64,000 nt of DNA from Polyangia bacterium (lineage in GTDB: Bacteria > Myxococcota_A > Polyangia > Nannocystales > Nannocystaceae): positions 434,001 to 498,000 of the forward strand of contig JAUIKS010000001.1 in the NCBI GenBank assembly GCA_030430565.1, read 5' to 3'. This document shows positions 22,376 to 32,894 of this stretch, one piece after another (the stretch's first letter is position 1; each line of letters opens with the position of its first letter). A model generated the notes under the pieces. It was not told where the DNA came from. It searched no databases and worked only from the letters and a program-made list of their open reading frames with translations. A program made the position numbers and the translations under genes.

Positions 22376-25340
22376 ATGCCCTCCTCGATGGCGACCGACG
22401 GCCACACGCGTGACAGCGCTCTGGGCGACGCCGCCAGAGGGACGACCTCGCCGTCCCCGACGGCGCCGCCGCGCGCGAGCGTCAGCGGCGACGCGGTGAC
22501 CATGCTTGGTTCCGGCGAGCGGCCCGCGCCCGCGCGCGCGGCCGCGATCCCGGAGACGATCGGCCGCTACGTCATCCTGCGGCGGCTCGGCGCCGGCGGC
22601 ATGGGGGAGGTCTACGCGGCCTACGACAACGAGCTCGACCGGCCCGTGGCGATCAAGCTGCTGCTCGGTCGCCGCGGCGGCGGCGAGGCGCAGCAGCGGC
22701 TGCTCCGGGAGGCCCAGGGGCTCGCGCGCCTGTCCCACCCGAACGTCGTGCAGGTCTACGAGGTCGGGCGCCACGGGGGGCAGGTCTTCATCGCGATGGA
22801 GCTGCTGCGCGGGCGGACGCTGGGCGCCTGGCTCGAGGGGCTCCCACTCCCGCGGGTCGGGGCGGTCCAGCGCCGCGTCATCGACATGCTCGTACAGGCA
22901 GGTCGAGGGCTCTCGGCCGCGCACGCCGTCGGCCTGGTCCACCGCGACTTTAAACCGGAGAACGTGTTCATCTGCGATGACGGGCGCGCGCGCGTGCTCG
23001 ACTTCGGCCTGGTGACCACCAGCCGCACCACCGCGCCGCCGCCCGCCCGCGCCCGCGCGCCGGCGGACACCAGCGCGCTCGAGCGCTCGGACCTGCTCTC
23101 GGTCGAGCTGACGACGGCGGGCTCGATCCTCGGGACGCCCGCCTACATGGCGCCGGAGCAGTATCGCGGCGCGGCCGCAGGGGCGCGCGCCGACCAGTTC
23201 AGCTTCTGCGTCTGTCTCTACGAGTCGCTCTACGGCGAGCGCCCCTACGCCGGCGACACGCTGCACGCGATCGCCGAGTCGACGCTGTCCGGGGCGCTCC
23301 GCGATCCAGCTCGTGGCGCGCGCGTGCCGACCTGGCTTCGGCGCGTCCTCGCGCGCGGGCTGATGGCCGCGCCGGCGAATCGCTGGCCCTCGATGGACGC
23401 GCTGCTCGCCGAGCTCACCCGCGACCGCGGCCGCGCGCGGCGGCGCGCGCTCACGGGCGCCGTCGTCGTCACCGCGCTCGGGCTCGGCGTCTACGGCGTC
23501 ACGCGCCCCGCTCCGGCTGCCGAGGAGCGCGCGTGCGCCGACGCCGAGGAGCAGCTCGCGGGGATCTGGGGCGACGGCCGTCGCGGACGGCTGCGCGCGG
23601 TCATCCTCGGCAGCGGCCTCGCCTACGCCCCCGACACCTGGGTTCGGGTCGAGCGAGGGCTCGACGGCTACGCGAGGGCGTACCGCGCCGCGTACCAGGG
23701 CGCCTGCGCGGCCCGGGCGACGGCTGAGCCCGGGGAGGTCGGGCCCGACCTGCAGATCGCGTGCTTGAAGGAGCGGCGCGCCGAGCTCTCGGCGCTGGTC
23801 GACGGTCTCGAGGATGGCGGCGCGCGGACGATCGAGCTCGCGGTTGATGCTGTCTCGAAGAACATAAAGCCGGTGGACCGCTGCGAGCGGGCCGCGGCGC
23901 CGCGGCGCCTCGGCGGCGCGGCGGCGCCCGAGCTCGCGGCGTCGGTCCGCGAGACCTTCGCGCGCGGGCGGGCGCTGGTGGCGACGGGGCGGTACCGCGA
24001 CGCGCTCGTCCTCGCGGCGCGGGCCGTGACGGACGCGGAGGCGGCCGAGGACGACTGGCTGTTGGCCGAGGCGCTGCTGCTGCGCGGGGACATCGAGGAG
24101 GAGCTCGGGGACGCGGGCGCGGTCGAGACCCTCGCCCGCGCGATCGAGCTGGCGCACGCCACCGGCAACGACGAGGTCACCCTGCTCGCGCTGCGCGCGT
24201 GGATCTATCTGACGGGGGCCCGCTACGACCAGTACGAGCTCGCGCGCAGCTGGTACGGCCTCGCGCGGGCGACCGTCGCGCGGGCGGGCGCCGACGACGG
24301 CGGCGACCAGGTCGCGCTGCTGAACACCATGGCCGGCGTCGAGCGCGAGGCCGGTGACTACACGCGGGCGCGGGACCTGTCACAGCGAGCGCTGCGCCTG
24401 CAAGAGCAGCTCCGCGGGCCGAACGATCCGCGCCGCGCTCAACGGCCTCGGCGCCGCGCTCGCGCACCTCGGCGACTACGAGGCTGCGGGCGCGATGCTC
24501 GACCGCGCGAGCGCGATCGAGGAGGAGACCTACGGGCCGCTGCACCCCAACCTCGCGCTCACGCTGCACAACCACGGCGCGCTCTACCTCAGCGTCGGTC
24601 ACCACGAGCGGGCGCGCCCCTTCCTCGAGCGCGCGCTCGACATCCGCGAGCGCGCGCTCGGCTCGAGCAGCGCGCGCTTGCTCCCGAGCCTGACCGTCCT
24701 CGGCCTCGTGCTCAGCTACTCGCGGGAGTACGACGAGGCCGAGGCGGTGCTCGAGCGCGCGGTCACCATCGCCGAGGCGCAGGGGGACGCGGGTCGCTCC
24801 TCGCTCGCCGACGCGCTGACGAACCTCGGGGTCGTGTACAGCCAGCGCGAGGACGACGAGGCGGCGCTGGTCCGCTACCGCCGCGCGCTGGAGGTCATGG
24901 AGGCCCTGCACGGGCCCGAGCACACCGAGCTCTACAACGTGGTCAACAACCTCGGCGTCACGCTCGAGAACCTCGGGCGGCTCGACGAGGCGCGCGCGCA
25001 CTACGAGCGCGCGTACGAGCTCCGCGCGCGCGCCGTCGGTGACGCGCACCCCTCGCTGGGCTTCGCGCTCCTCGGGCTCGGCGAGCTCGAGCTCGCCGCC
25101 GGTGATCACGACCGCGCGATCGAGCGGCTCGAGCGAGTCCTCGAGCTGTGGGCGAAGTACCCGCCGCGCGCCCACTCCCTCGCCAAGGCGCGCTTCTCCC
25201 TGGCGCGGGCGCGGTGGAACAAGGGGCAGCGGGCGCGCGCCACGGCGCTCGCCCGCGCGGCGAGCGAGGACCTGGCCGGTGATCCAGGAGACGCGCTCGC
25301 GGACGAGATCGCGGCGTGGCTCGCCGCGCGCGCGCGCTGA
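22376..25340 (+). CDS. Hanks-type Ser/Thr kinase with TPR sensor, interrupted by a frameshift near 24435
   Basis: The kinase domain spans residues ~62-330, with the Gly-rich loop LGAGGMGEVYAA, invariant Lys in PVAIKLLL, Glu helix, HRDFKPENV catalytic loop, DFGLVT and the PEQYRG-type APE motif. A transmembrane helix follows (ALTGAVVVTALGLGVYGV), then a long TPR region. Reading is in one frame up to about 24435 (LRGPNDPR), then continues in another frame (AALNGLGAALAHLGDYEAAG) to 25340. The break lies in a run of GCs (CCGCGCCGCGCTC), so a 1-bp gain or 2-bp loss, or a sequencing error, is equally possible. If real, the kinase domain survives but loses its last ~300 residues of TPRs. The start is the ATG at 22376; 22388 is an alternative. 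Confidence 0.8.
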
Positions 25341-25504
25341 CGCTGCTTGTCAACAGACAGCGCGACGCGTCGATCCGCGTGTTGTTGTGAGGAGTACCGC
25401 TCCCGGCGCCTCGTGATGCATAGCACGCGCCGGCCTCGCGTCACGCTGCCTACGGCGCAAATTCGTGTCTCGAGCGCCAGCTTGCTTGCGTTGCGCGTGC
25501 TTCC

Positions 25505-26827
25505 GTGACAAACGGCGGCGTGTCTTTTGACCAATTGGGCCTCAGAGCCCCGATCATCCGCGCCGTAAGCGAGGCCGGGTATGAAGAGCCGACGCCGATC
25601 CAGCGCGACGCCATCCCGGTGGCGCTCGGGTCCCGCGACATCGTCGGGTGCGCGCAGACGGGCACCGGCAAGACCGCGGCCTTCTGCCTGCCGCTCTTGC
25701 AGCGCATCGACGAGCTCGCCGAAGACGTCCCGCGGATCCGCGCGCTGATCGTCACGCCCACCCGCGAGCTCGCGGCCCAGATCGGCGAGAACATCGGCAA
25801 GTACGGCAAGTACCTCGACGACATCTGGCACACCGTCATCTTCGGCGGCGTCAAGGAGGGCAAGCAGATCAAGGCCCTCAAGGAGGGGGTCGACATCCTG
25901 GTCGCAACGCCAGGTCGTCTCCTCGACCTGATGAACCGCGGGTTCTTGAGCCTGAAGCACGTCGAGGTGCTGGTGCTCGACGAGGCCGATCAGATGCTCG
26001 ACCTGGGGTTTCTGCCCGACGTCAAGCGCATCGTCGCGGCGGTGCCGAAGCGGCGGCAGACGCTGCTGTTCTCGGCGACGATGCCGGACCCGATCCGCGA
26101 GCTCGCCGAGACCATGCTGAACAACCCGGTCTCCGTGGCCGTGGCGCCCGTCTCGGCGCCCGCCGACCGCGTCGCGCAGCGGCTGTTCTTCGTCGACAGG
26201 ACCAACAAGAAGTCCCTGCTCGCCGACATCATCAAGCGCCAGCAGCTCACGCGCACGCTGGTGTTCAGCCGCACCAAGCACGGCGCGAACGCGATCGTGA
26301 AGTTCCTCGACAAGCGCGGCATCACGGCCGCGGCGATCCACGGCAACAAGTCGCAGGGCGCCCGCACGCGCGCGCTCGCGGGCTTCAAGGACGGCAAGTT
26401 CCGGATCCTGGTAGCGACCGACATCGCGGCCCGCGGCATCGACGTCTCCGGGGTCTCGCACGTCATCAACTACGACCTGCCCAACGTCGCGGAGACCTAC
26501 GTGCACCGCATCGGTCGCACCGCCCGCGCGGGGGAGTCGGGCGTCGCGCTGAGCATGTGCGACGTCGAGGAGCGCGACTACCTGATCGACATCGAGCGGC
26601 TGCTCGGCAAGCACATCGAGCGGGTCGTGGAGCACGCGTTCCCGCCGAGCGAGAAGCCGCCGCGGCCGACGGACCTCGAGGCCAAGCGACGTCCGCCGAA
26701 GACCAGGAAGAGCTCGAGCGGCTCGCGCCCGCGCGGCGGAGCGCGTCGCGGTCCCAGGCGAGGCGGCGGCGGTGGTGGCGGCGGCGGGCGCGGTCGGGGC
26801 CGGGGCCGCGGTGGCGGCCGCCGCTAG
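25505..26827 (+). CDS. rhlE: DEAD-box RNA helicase, RhlE type
   Basis: A 440-aa protein from a GTG start with the full set of superfamily 2 motifs: Q motif (F at GVSFDQLGL, then [12 protein letters not shown]), Walker [57 protein letters not shown] and [10 protein letters not shown]. It unwinds short RNA duplexes using ATP, in ribosome assembly or mRNA turnover, in the cytoplasm. The C-terminal ~50 residues are a basic Arg/Gly-rich tail ([12 protein letters not shown]..), typical of RhlE-like helicases and RNA-binding. No ribosome-binding site is visible, and the gene stands alone between two unrelated genes. Confidence 0.92.
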   Translation: MTNGGVSFDQLGLRAPIIRAVSEAGYEEPTPIQRDAIPVALGSRDIVGCAQTGTGKTAAFCLPLLQRIDELAEDVPRIRALIVTPTRELAAQIGENIGKYGKYLDDIWHTVIFGGVKEGKQIKALKEGVDILVATPGRLLDLMNRGFLSLKHVEVLVLDEADQMLDLGFLPDVKRIVAAVPKRRQTLLFSATMPDPIRELAETMLNNPVSVAVAPVSAPADRVAQRLFFVDRTNKKSLLADIIKRQQLTRTLVFSRTKHGANAIVKFLDKRGITAAAIHGNKSQGARTRALAGFKDGKFRILVATDIAARGIDVSGVSHVINYDLPNVAETYVHRIGRTARAGESGVALSMCDVEERDYLIDIERLLGKHIERVVEHAFPPSEKPPRPTDLEAKRRPPKTRKSSSGSRPRGGARRGPRRGGGGGGGGGRGRGRGRGGGRR

Positions 26828-26836
26828 CGGCTCAGC

Positions 26837-28765
26837 TCACCAGCCCATGTTCGACGACACCGGCGCCGCGCCGGCGCCGGCCTCGACGGTCGACTCGAGC
26901 TGACGAAAGCCGGCCTTCTTCGTGCGGACGCGGTACTTGCCCTCGACCACGTTCTTGAACCGGTAGTTGCCCTGCTCGGTCGTGCGGGTGGTCTGCACCA
27001 CCTCCCCGCGCGCGTTGACGAGCTCGAGCACCGTGTTCGCCGAGCTGCGCGCGCCGCTGTCGAGGGTCAGCTGACCGTCGATCTCGCCGAAGTTGGCGCG
27101 CTGGGCCTCGGTCGTGCCGTGGAAGACCAGGAGCTGCTCTGCCTGCCGAGGCGCGCCTTGGTCGGCGAACACGACCTTGACCATGTAGGCGCCCGCGGCC
27201 GCGAGCGCGCCGTCGGATCCGTCGTCCGTCTCGCCGCGCCAGCGCGCCTCGACGGGCCCGGCCGCGCGCGCGAGCGTCCGCTGGTGCAGGCGCGTCTGCG
27301 GCTGCTGCTGCTCGTCGACGCTCCAGACCTCGAGGCGGAGCTCGCCGCGATCGGACTCTTGAGCCAGGTTGCGGAAGGTGATGCTGGTCGCGCCGGCGGC
27401 CGCGTCGTAGCGCGCGCCGAGCTGGGTCAGGAACACGTCGCCGGCGTAGAGCTCGAGCGCGCGCCGGGTCGCGCGGCCGTCGGAGGTCGTGGCGACGAGC
27501 TCTAAGATGTGCTTCCCGGTCGAGAGCTCGTCCGTGCTCCAGTCGAGCTCGAGCGTCGCGCCGCACACGGCGTCGAGCGGGCGGTCGTCGATCAGCGCCT
27601 CGAGCTTGACGACCGCGCGCCCCTTGCTGTCGCTCGCGCGGATCGTCGCGCGCTGGCGCCCCGTCACGCGCTGACCGTCGACGAGGCCGTCGACCTCGAC
27701 GCTGGCGACGTCGACCGTGGTCAGGCCGAGCACCGCCCACATGGTCTCGCCCTTCTCCGCGCCGGTCTGGCTGCTCTTGTAGGTGTTCCACGCGCCCGAC
27801 TGCTCCTGGTTCGCGAGCAGGTAGGCGAGGCCGCGGGCGACCGTCGTGTGCTGGTCGCTCAGGCCCGCGAGCTTGAGCGCGTACACGGTCTGGCCGGTGG
27901 CGAAGGCGTCGCTCGTCCCGCCGTCGAGCGAGAACCCGCCGTCCTGCCCCTGCCGCGTCAGGATCATCCGCTGCAGGCGCTGCGAGGAGGCCTCGCTGCG
28001 CGTCACGCCGGAGGCCGCGAGCCCCATGAGCGCGAAGTTGATGTCCTGCAGGTACACGCCGGCGCCGTCGTCAGGCCAGCTCGCGGCGACGCGCTGGAGG
28101 TAGGCCTCGGCTCGCTGCAGCGGCGTCAGCCAGCTCTCGTCGGCGGTGCGCGCGTAGGCCTGCCGCCACGCCTGCGCCGCCTGGAAGGTCGTCTGCATCG
28201 TCCCGCCGGTGATCGGGCGCCGCGCGTCGTCGTCGACGATCGCGCCCTCCTGGCTCTGCAGCTGCACGAGCTCGCCGGCGTAGCGCAGCAGGTCGGCGGT
28301 GTGCTCGCCGTTGACGTGGCGGTCGTAGCGGGCCCAGGCCGAGGCTTCGAAGGCGACCCCGGTGACGTGCCCGCCGGCCGTCACGCCCATCTCGAGGGCC
28401 TTGACCATGGCCTCGACGTCCTCGGCGGCGACGCGGTACTGCGAGCTCGTGGCGGTGGCGAGCGCCTCGAGCGTGACGGCCTGGACGTGGCAGCCGAAGC
28501 AGTTGTGCTGCGCCGTCCACTCCTTGCTCGCGCTCGCGAGGTAGGCGAGCCCGCGGTCGGCGGCGTCGCGCGCTCGGCTGTCGCCAGGGTCATGCGCGGT
28601 CGCGGCGGGCAGGTCGCACAGCAGCTCGCCCGCCCGCGCCGCGGGCTCCGTGCCCGACGGGTCGACGCCGAGCCGACCCGAGGAGGGCGCGGTGGCGAAG
28701 GACAGGGCGACGACGCCGATTCCAAGGATTCCGAGTACAGAGGTCGCGACCGCGGTTCGATTCAT
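26837..28765 (-). CDS. Exported squalene-hopene-cyclase-like toroid protein with a c-type haem motif
   Basis: The ATG at 28765 has AGGAG nine bases upstream; the product is ~642 aa with an N-terminal signal or anchor (VLGILGIGVVALSFATAP). A CxxCH motif (HNCFGCHVQAVTLEAL, about residue 90) would bind haem c. Then come alpha/alpha-toroid repeats of the prenyltransferase/squalene-cyclase fold (GLAYLLANQEQSGAWNTY; FALMGLAASGV; GQDGGFSLDGG) to about 380. Next is a beta-sandwich region, and finally a carboxypeptidase-regulatory-like fold (LELVNARGEVVQTTRTTEQG..YRFKNVVEGKYRVR). The acid DxDD motif of real cyclases is not seen, so it is probably not a cyclase. Similar proteins occur in planctomycetes and myxobacteria; role unknown. 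Confidence 0.75.
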   Translation of the reverse strand: MNRTAVATSVLGILGIGVVALSFATAPSSGRLGVDPSGTEPAARAGELLCDLPAATAHDPGDSRARDAADRGLAYLASASKEWTAQHNCFGCHVQAVTLEALATATSSQYRVAAEDVEAMVKALEMGVTAGGHVTGVAFEASAWARYDRHVNGEHTADLLRYAGELVQLQSQEGAIVDDDARRPITGGTMQTTFQAAQAWRQAYARTADESWLTPLQRAEAYLQRVAASWPDDGAGVYLQDINFALMGLAASGVTRSEASSQRLQRMILTRQGQDGGFSLDGGTSDAFATGQTVYALKLAGLSDQHTTVARGLAYLLANQEQSGAWNTYKSSQTGAEKGETMWAVLGLTTVDVASVEVDGLVDGQRVTGRQRATIRASDSKGRAVVKLEALIDDRPLDAVCGATLELDWSTDELSTGKHILELVATTSDGRATRRALELYAGDVFLTQLGARYDAAAGATSITFRNLAQESDRGELRLEVWSVDEQQQPQTRLHQRTLARAAGPVEARWRGETDDGSDGALAAAGAYMVKVVFADQGAPRQAEQLLVFHGTTEAQRANFGEIDGQLTLDSGARSSANTVLELVNARGEVVQTTRTTEQGNYRFKNVVEGKYRVRTKKAGFRQLESTVEAGAGAAPVSSNMGW

Positions 28766-28910
28766 GGCTGAGCTCTCCTGCGCGTCGGCGCTGGCGATCG
28801 TCGCCGCGCCCACGCGTCACTTCCTTCAACGCAGGTCTAGGTGATCCGACGCGCCGCGACCGTAAAAGAAATGCAAAACGCGATCGCGCGCGCCGCTGTG
28901 GGGGGAGTCG

Positions 28911-30584
28911 CTACCGCGGCACGCGGATCGGCGGCTCGATCAGGCGCGGCGGGGTCCCGCGACCGCCGGGCGCGGGCGCGTACGTGGACCCCTCTTGATC
29001 CTCCGGCCGTCGGACCCAGGCGCGCGGGACTCGGTCGATGCCGATCGGGAGGATCGTCAGCTCGCCGTCTCCGTCGATCACGAGCCGCAGGAAGTTCTTG
29101 TAGTCCTCGATGGCGAGGCCGCTGAAGCCCTCGGTCACGTGGATGTTGAACACGCGCAGCGAGAGGAACAGGTAGGCGCCCATGAGCAGCGAGCCGAGCA
29201 GCCACCCGCCGATAAACAAGCCGACGATGGTGAGCCCCAGGTGGCCCAGCTCGAGGTGCTCTAAGCCGAGCGCGCTCGCGGCGGCCCCGAGCGTGCCGAC
29301 GAGGACCGTGATCGCGACGATGTGCGCGAGGCCGTGCAGCCCGCCCCCGAGCACGCGGTACCACCCGTTTCGGGCGTTCGTGAACAGGATGAAGCCGCCG
29401 AGGATGATCGCGAAGGTCGTGCCCGCGCCGGGCGACTGCGCGAGCGCTTGCAGGACATCGAGCACGATGTCGGCGACGGTGAAGTCGTGGGACCAGCGGA
29501 GCTCGGCGACGGTGTACCAGCCGGCGTAGAGGTACAGCAGCCCCGAGAACACGCCGAAGGTCGGCGAGACCACGGGGAACAGCAGGTTCCGCCAGGTCAT
29601 CCGGCGCGACACCGCCGGCGCCGGGTAGGCGCCGCGCAGCTCGCAGCCGTCGGCCAGCGGGGCGTCGGAGAAGCTGTGGGTCGGGTGGAGGAACGCGCCG
29701 CCGCCCCCCGCGGTGACGCGCTGACGACGGCCGTCGTCGCTGGCGTGACGGCGGTAGTGGTGGAGGTCGCCGGCGAGGTAGACGCGGATGCGCTCGTCGC
29801 CGAGCAGCGCGCGCTCGAGGCTCCGCAGGTTGGGCGCGCGCCACGGCTCGCCCGCCTCCTGCTCGAGCACCCAGTAGGGTTCCCCCGTGCACAGGATCAC
29901 GGCGGGCGGCTCGTCGGAGCCGCCCGCCTGCTCGTGGATCTGCGCGATGACGCGGTTGAAGAACTCGAGCTGGTCACGATCGAGGTCCGAGGAGAGCTGG
30001 ACATCGACGCCGAGCAGCCACCAGCCGCGCGGCAGCTTGAGCGCGAAGTAGCTGCGGCGCTGGGGCGCGAGGCGACCGGCGACGCGATCGGCGTCGATGA
30101 ACAGGCGGGTGAACTGCGCGAGGTTGTCGTACCAGTCGTGGTTGCCGGGGATCGCGAAGACCTGCGGCGCCTCCCCGCGCGCGCGCCCGAGCGCGAGCCG
30201 GAACGGCTCGACGAGTCGATCTTGGTACGCCGCGGCGCTCGGGGCCGGGTAGACGAGGTCGCCGCCGAAGACGACCGCGTCGGCGCGGCGGGTCGTGACC
30301 TCGGGCCCTCCGCCAGGCGCGCGGACCGTGAGCTCGGGCTGCGACGACCAGTACGCGACCGCGTAGGTCGAGTTCCAGCCGTCGCCGGTGTCCGAGATGT
30401 AGTCGAGGACGAGCTGCTCCCGCGGCGCGCCGCTGGCGTCGCGCGAGAGGTCGTGGATCAGCGCCTCGTCGTCGCTGAGGCGGGCGTCGATGCGGCGGCG
30501 ATCGAAGACCGCGCCGAAGACCGACGAGACGACCACGCTGCCCGCGGTGCGGAGGAGCTGCGCGGGCCCGAACCAGCGCACCAT
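28911..30584 (-). CDS. Calcineurin-like metallophosphoesterase with C-terminal membrane domain
   Basis: About 557 aa from the ATG at 30584. The dinuclear metal motifs of the metallophosphoesterase fold are all present: D in YISDTGDG, VVFGGDLVYP, PGNHDWYDN and LAGDLHHYRRH. After ~300 residues there are about five hydrophobic segments (LLFPVVSPTFGVFSGLLYLY; AGTTFAIILGGFILF; IVAITVLVGTLGAAASAL; IVGLFIGGWLLGSLLMGAYL), then a soluble C-terminus (LRLVIDGDGELTILPIGIDR). The catalytic half is therefore tethered to the membrane. Substrate (nucleotide, lipid or protein phosphate) is unknown. No signal peptide, so the catalytic domain is probably cytoplasmic. The gene is 72 bp from the toroid-protein gene at 28765, on the same strand. 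Confidence 0.85.
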   Translation of the reverse strand: MVRWFGPAQLLRTAGSVVVSSVFGAVFDRRRIDARLSDDEALIHDLSRDASGAPREQLVLDYISDTGDGWNSTYAVAYWSSQPELTVRAPGGGPEVTTRRADAVVFGGDLVYPAPSAAAYQDRLVEPFRLALGRARGEAPQVFAIPGNHDWYDNLAQFTRLFIDADRVAGRLAPQRRSYFALKLPRGWWLLGVDVQLSSDLDRDQLEFFNRVIAQIHEQAGGSDEPPAVILCTGEPYWVLEQEAGEPWRAPNLRSLERALLGDERIRVYLAGDLHHYRRHASDDGRRQRVTAGGGGAFLHPTHSFSDAPLADGCELRGAYPAPAVSRRMTWRNLLFPVVSPTFGVFSGLLYLYAGWYTVAELRWSHDFTVADIVLDVLQALAQSPGAGTTFAIILGGFILFTNARNGWYRVLGGGLHGLAHIVAITVLVGTLGAAASALGLEHLELGHLGLTIVGLFIGGWLLGSLLMGAYLFLSLRVFNIHVTEGFSGLAIEDYKNFLRLVIDGDGELTILPIGIDRVPRAWVRRPEDQEGSTYAPAPGGRGTPPRLIEPPIRVPR

Positions 30585-30698
30585 CGGGGCGAAGCGCGGC
30601 CGTGGTGTAGGCGACAAGCCTCGAGCGTACCACCCGCGCGCCGCCGGCGGGCTCCCGCGGCGAAGCGCGCGGAAACCCCGTTTGTATAGACATGACCC

Positions 30699-31163
30699 TT
30701 GAGCCATGAATATGACGGCGCGCCGCGACGCGCGATCACGCGCCGCACGAAGGCCGACAAGTCGTCCTCGCCGCACCTCGGCGTGCTCGAGGAGGTCGAC
30801 GCGGTGGTCAGCGCGCTGCCGGCCGATCAGCGCGCCGAGGCGCTGCGCGAGGAGATCAAGAAGCGGGCGCCGTGCGTCGATCTCGAGGAGGTCCGCGCGG
30901 CGTTGCTCGACGACGCGCTGCACCGCGACTGCCGCCGGCTCGCGCGCGAGGTGTCGACCCGGCTGGCCGAGTGTGACTGCCCGCGCGACGGCGGCGCGGT
31001 CGCGGCGTTGATGTCGATCGTGTCGGAGGCGAGGCTGCCGAGCGTGGCCGCGCCGGCGTCGCTCGACGCGCGCGCGAAGCCGCCGGAGGGCGAGACCTGG
31101 GCGGACATCGTCGGCAACCTGCGCGAGGCGGACATGGCGGCGCTCTGGGTCGACGGCGCCTGA
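30699..31163 (+). CDS. Hypothetical protein, 154 aa
   Basis: A TTG at 30699 opens the frame (MSHEYDGAPRRAITRR), shortly after a possible -10 (TATAGA). Mostly helical, acidic and soluble, with no signal peptide (VSALPADQRAEALREEIKKR; LARLAECDC-like Cys pair). No family recognised. It precedes the dipeptidase gene by about 25 bp and may be co-transcribed with it. The TTG start is a guess; the coding frame has the GC3 bias of neighbouring genes. Confidence 0.5.
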   Translation: MSHEYDGAPRRAITRRTKADKSSSPHLGVLEEVDAVVSALPADQRAEALREEIKKRAPCVDLEEVRAALLDDALHRDCRRLAREVSTRLAECDCPRDGGAVAALMSIVSEARLPSVAAPASLDARAKPPEGETWADIVGNLREADMAALWVDGA

Positions 31164-31190
31164 GCGGTCGTCTTCGGCTACCATGCCGTG

Positions 31191-32465
31191 ATGCTGGGCT
31201 CGATGCTGCTCTCGGCCGCGCTGCTCGCCCCGATCCCGGAGGTCGACGCCTCGCCGCCCGCGGAGGTGCTGGTCGGAATCGACTGGCAGGCCCACCCGGC
31301 CATGCACGTGCCCTACGGCTTCTTCGCGAAGGGCCTGCGCGATCGCAGCCCCAGGCGCGGCTACCGACACGCGCTGCGCCAGGTGGTGCACGAGCCCTAC
31401 CTCGCGCGCGCTGGGATCCGGCTGTTCTTGACCGCCGCGATGGCGGCCGAGAAGGCGCGCGATCGGGCGCACGCCCGCAGCTTAATCTTGGAGCAGCTCG
31501 AGTACGTCAACGACTTCGTCGCGGCCAACCCCGACCGCTACGCGATCGGCCGAAGCCCCGCACAGGTCCGCGCGCTCCTGCGCGAGACCGACAAGATCAT
31601 CCTCCTGCACTCGATCGAGGGCGCCCACCTCGTGTGCGACGGACCCGAGGACGCGGCGTTCTGGGCGGAGCAGGGGGTCGTGCTCGTGACCCTGATCCAC
31701 CTCCGCGACGACGAGTTCGGGGGCGCGGGGATCCTCGACGGCGCGATCGGCAAGATCATCAACCGCCGCGGGGTCAAGCGCCGGCGCGAGGGCGTCCGCC
31801 GCGGCCTGACCGCGCGCGGGAAGCAGGCGATCGTCGAGCTCGACGCCGCCGGGATCCTGGTCGACATGAGCCACATGACCCAGGCGAGCCTCGACGACGC
31901 GCTCGCGGTCACCCGCGCGAACGGGATCGCGCCGGTCGTCACCCACGGCAAGCTGGCCTCGATCCGCGCGGAGGAGCACGCCCAGCGCGACGATCAGATC
32001 GTCGAGATCTACCGTCAGGGCGGCGTGTTCGCGCTCGGCCTCTCCGGGCAGAAGCTCGACCCGATCGCGCCGACGCGGGCGGTCCCCGACGAGGTCTGTC
32101 GGGGGACGCTCGAGATGTTCCGCTTTCACTACGAGGCGGCGCGCGAGCTGATCCTCGACCACCGCGAGGACATCCTCGGCGTCAGCGGGCCGCTGAGCGC
32201 GGCCCAGCGGACCCGCCTCGCGGTCGGCTGGTCGTCGGACTGGAACGGGTGGGTCAACCACTCCAAGCCCGTCTACGGGCCCGGTCGCTGCCGGAGCGCG
32301 CGCGCGCTCGAGCGCCCGCTCGAGATCGACACGCGCGGGCTCGCGCACCCGGGCCTGCTCCCGCAGCACTGGGCGCGGCTCGAGCGAGACGGGATGGACC
32401 GCGAGCCGATGCTGCGCTCGGCCGAGCGCTTCCTGCAGCTGTGGGCCGACGCGCGCGGCGAGTGA
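31191..32465 (+). CDS. Peptidase M19 (membrane dipeptidase-like), exported
   Basis: About 424 aa with a signal peptide (GSMLLSAALLAPIPEVDA). It has the zinc amidohydrolase features of M19 renal dipeptidases: a metal motif in GIDWQAHPAMHV (variant of DGHND), the bridging Glu in LLHSIEGAH, GILVDMSHM with the downstream ASLDDAL, and the second His site PVVTHGKLASI. These enzymes hydrolyse dipeptides, including D-amino-acid peptides, in the periplasm. The start is ATG 31191; GTG 31188 directly before it is equivalent. It is convergent with a small lipoprotein at 32480. Metal ligands look divergent from the classic HxD, so activity is not assured. Confidence 0.8.
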   Translation: MLGSMLLSAALLAPIPEVDASPPAEVLVGIDWQAHPAMHVPYGFFAKGLRDRSPRRGYRHALRQVVHEPYLARAGIRLFLTAAMAAEKARDRAHARSLILEQLEYVNDFVAANPDRYAIGRSPAQVRALLRETDKIILLHSIEGAHLVCDGPEDAAFWAEQGVVLVTLIHLRDDEFGGAGILDGAIGKIINRRGVKRRREGVRRGLTARGKQAIVELDAAGILVDMSHMTQASLDDALAVTRANGIAPVVTHGKLASIRAEEHAQRDDQIVEIYRQGGVFALGLSGQKLDPIAPTRAVPDEVCRGTLEMFRFHYEAARELILDHREDILGVSGPLSAAQRTRLAVGWSSDWNGWVNHSKPVYGPGRCRSARALERPLEIDTRGLAHPGLLPQHWARLERDGMDREPMLRSAERFLQLWADARGE

Positions 32466-32479
32466 GCTCGCGGCTCGTC

Positions 32480-32848
32480 TCAGGGGAAGTGCGCGACGCA
32501 GCGCCCGTCGACGCAGTCGACGGACGCGCCGCACTCGTTGCCCCCGCACTGGTCTGTACAGACCGCGCTGAGCTCATCCAAGCGCTGGCTCCACTCGGCC
32601 GCGACCGCCTCGTCCGCGACGTGCGAGACGGCGACGCACGAGACCTCGGGCCCGTCGTAGCAGCCCTTGTCGGCGTACTGGCAGTCGGCCGCGACCTCGC
32701 AGGCGCCGTTGTCTTCCAGGAATTGCGACGCCGTCTGCGTCACCTCCTCGCAGCTCATCTCGGGGGCGGAGTCGCTGCTGCCGCCCCCGCTGTCTGGGCC
32801 GCACGCGAGCAAGAGCCCGCTCAGCACGAGTGTCGTTACGCGTCGCAT
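32480..32848 (-). CDS. Small Cys-rich lipoprotein, 122 aa
   Basis: Signal peptide and lipobox (VLSGLLLACGPD), then a Ser/Gly/Asp linker and about 85 residues with ten Cys (NGACEVAADCQYADKGCYDG; CTDQCGGNECGASVDCVDGRC), probably disulphide-bonded outside the cytoplasm. Recognisable as a myxobacterial small lipoprotein, otherwise unassigned. It is convergent with the dipeptidase gene and followed upstream by the PNGase F-like gene on the same strand. Confidence 0.75.
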   Translation of the reverse strand: MRRVTTLVLSGLLLACGPDSGGGSSDSAPEMSCEEVTQTASQFLEDNGACEVAADCQYADKGCYDGPEVSCVAVSHVADEAVAAEWSQRLDELSAVCTDQCGGNECGASVDCVDGRCVAHFP

Positions 32849-32894
32849 GTCCCCAAGCGTACTCGAGCGGGCGCCGAGCCGCGCGCGCTCGCGC

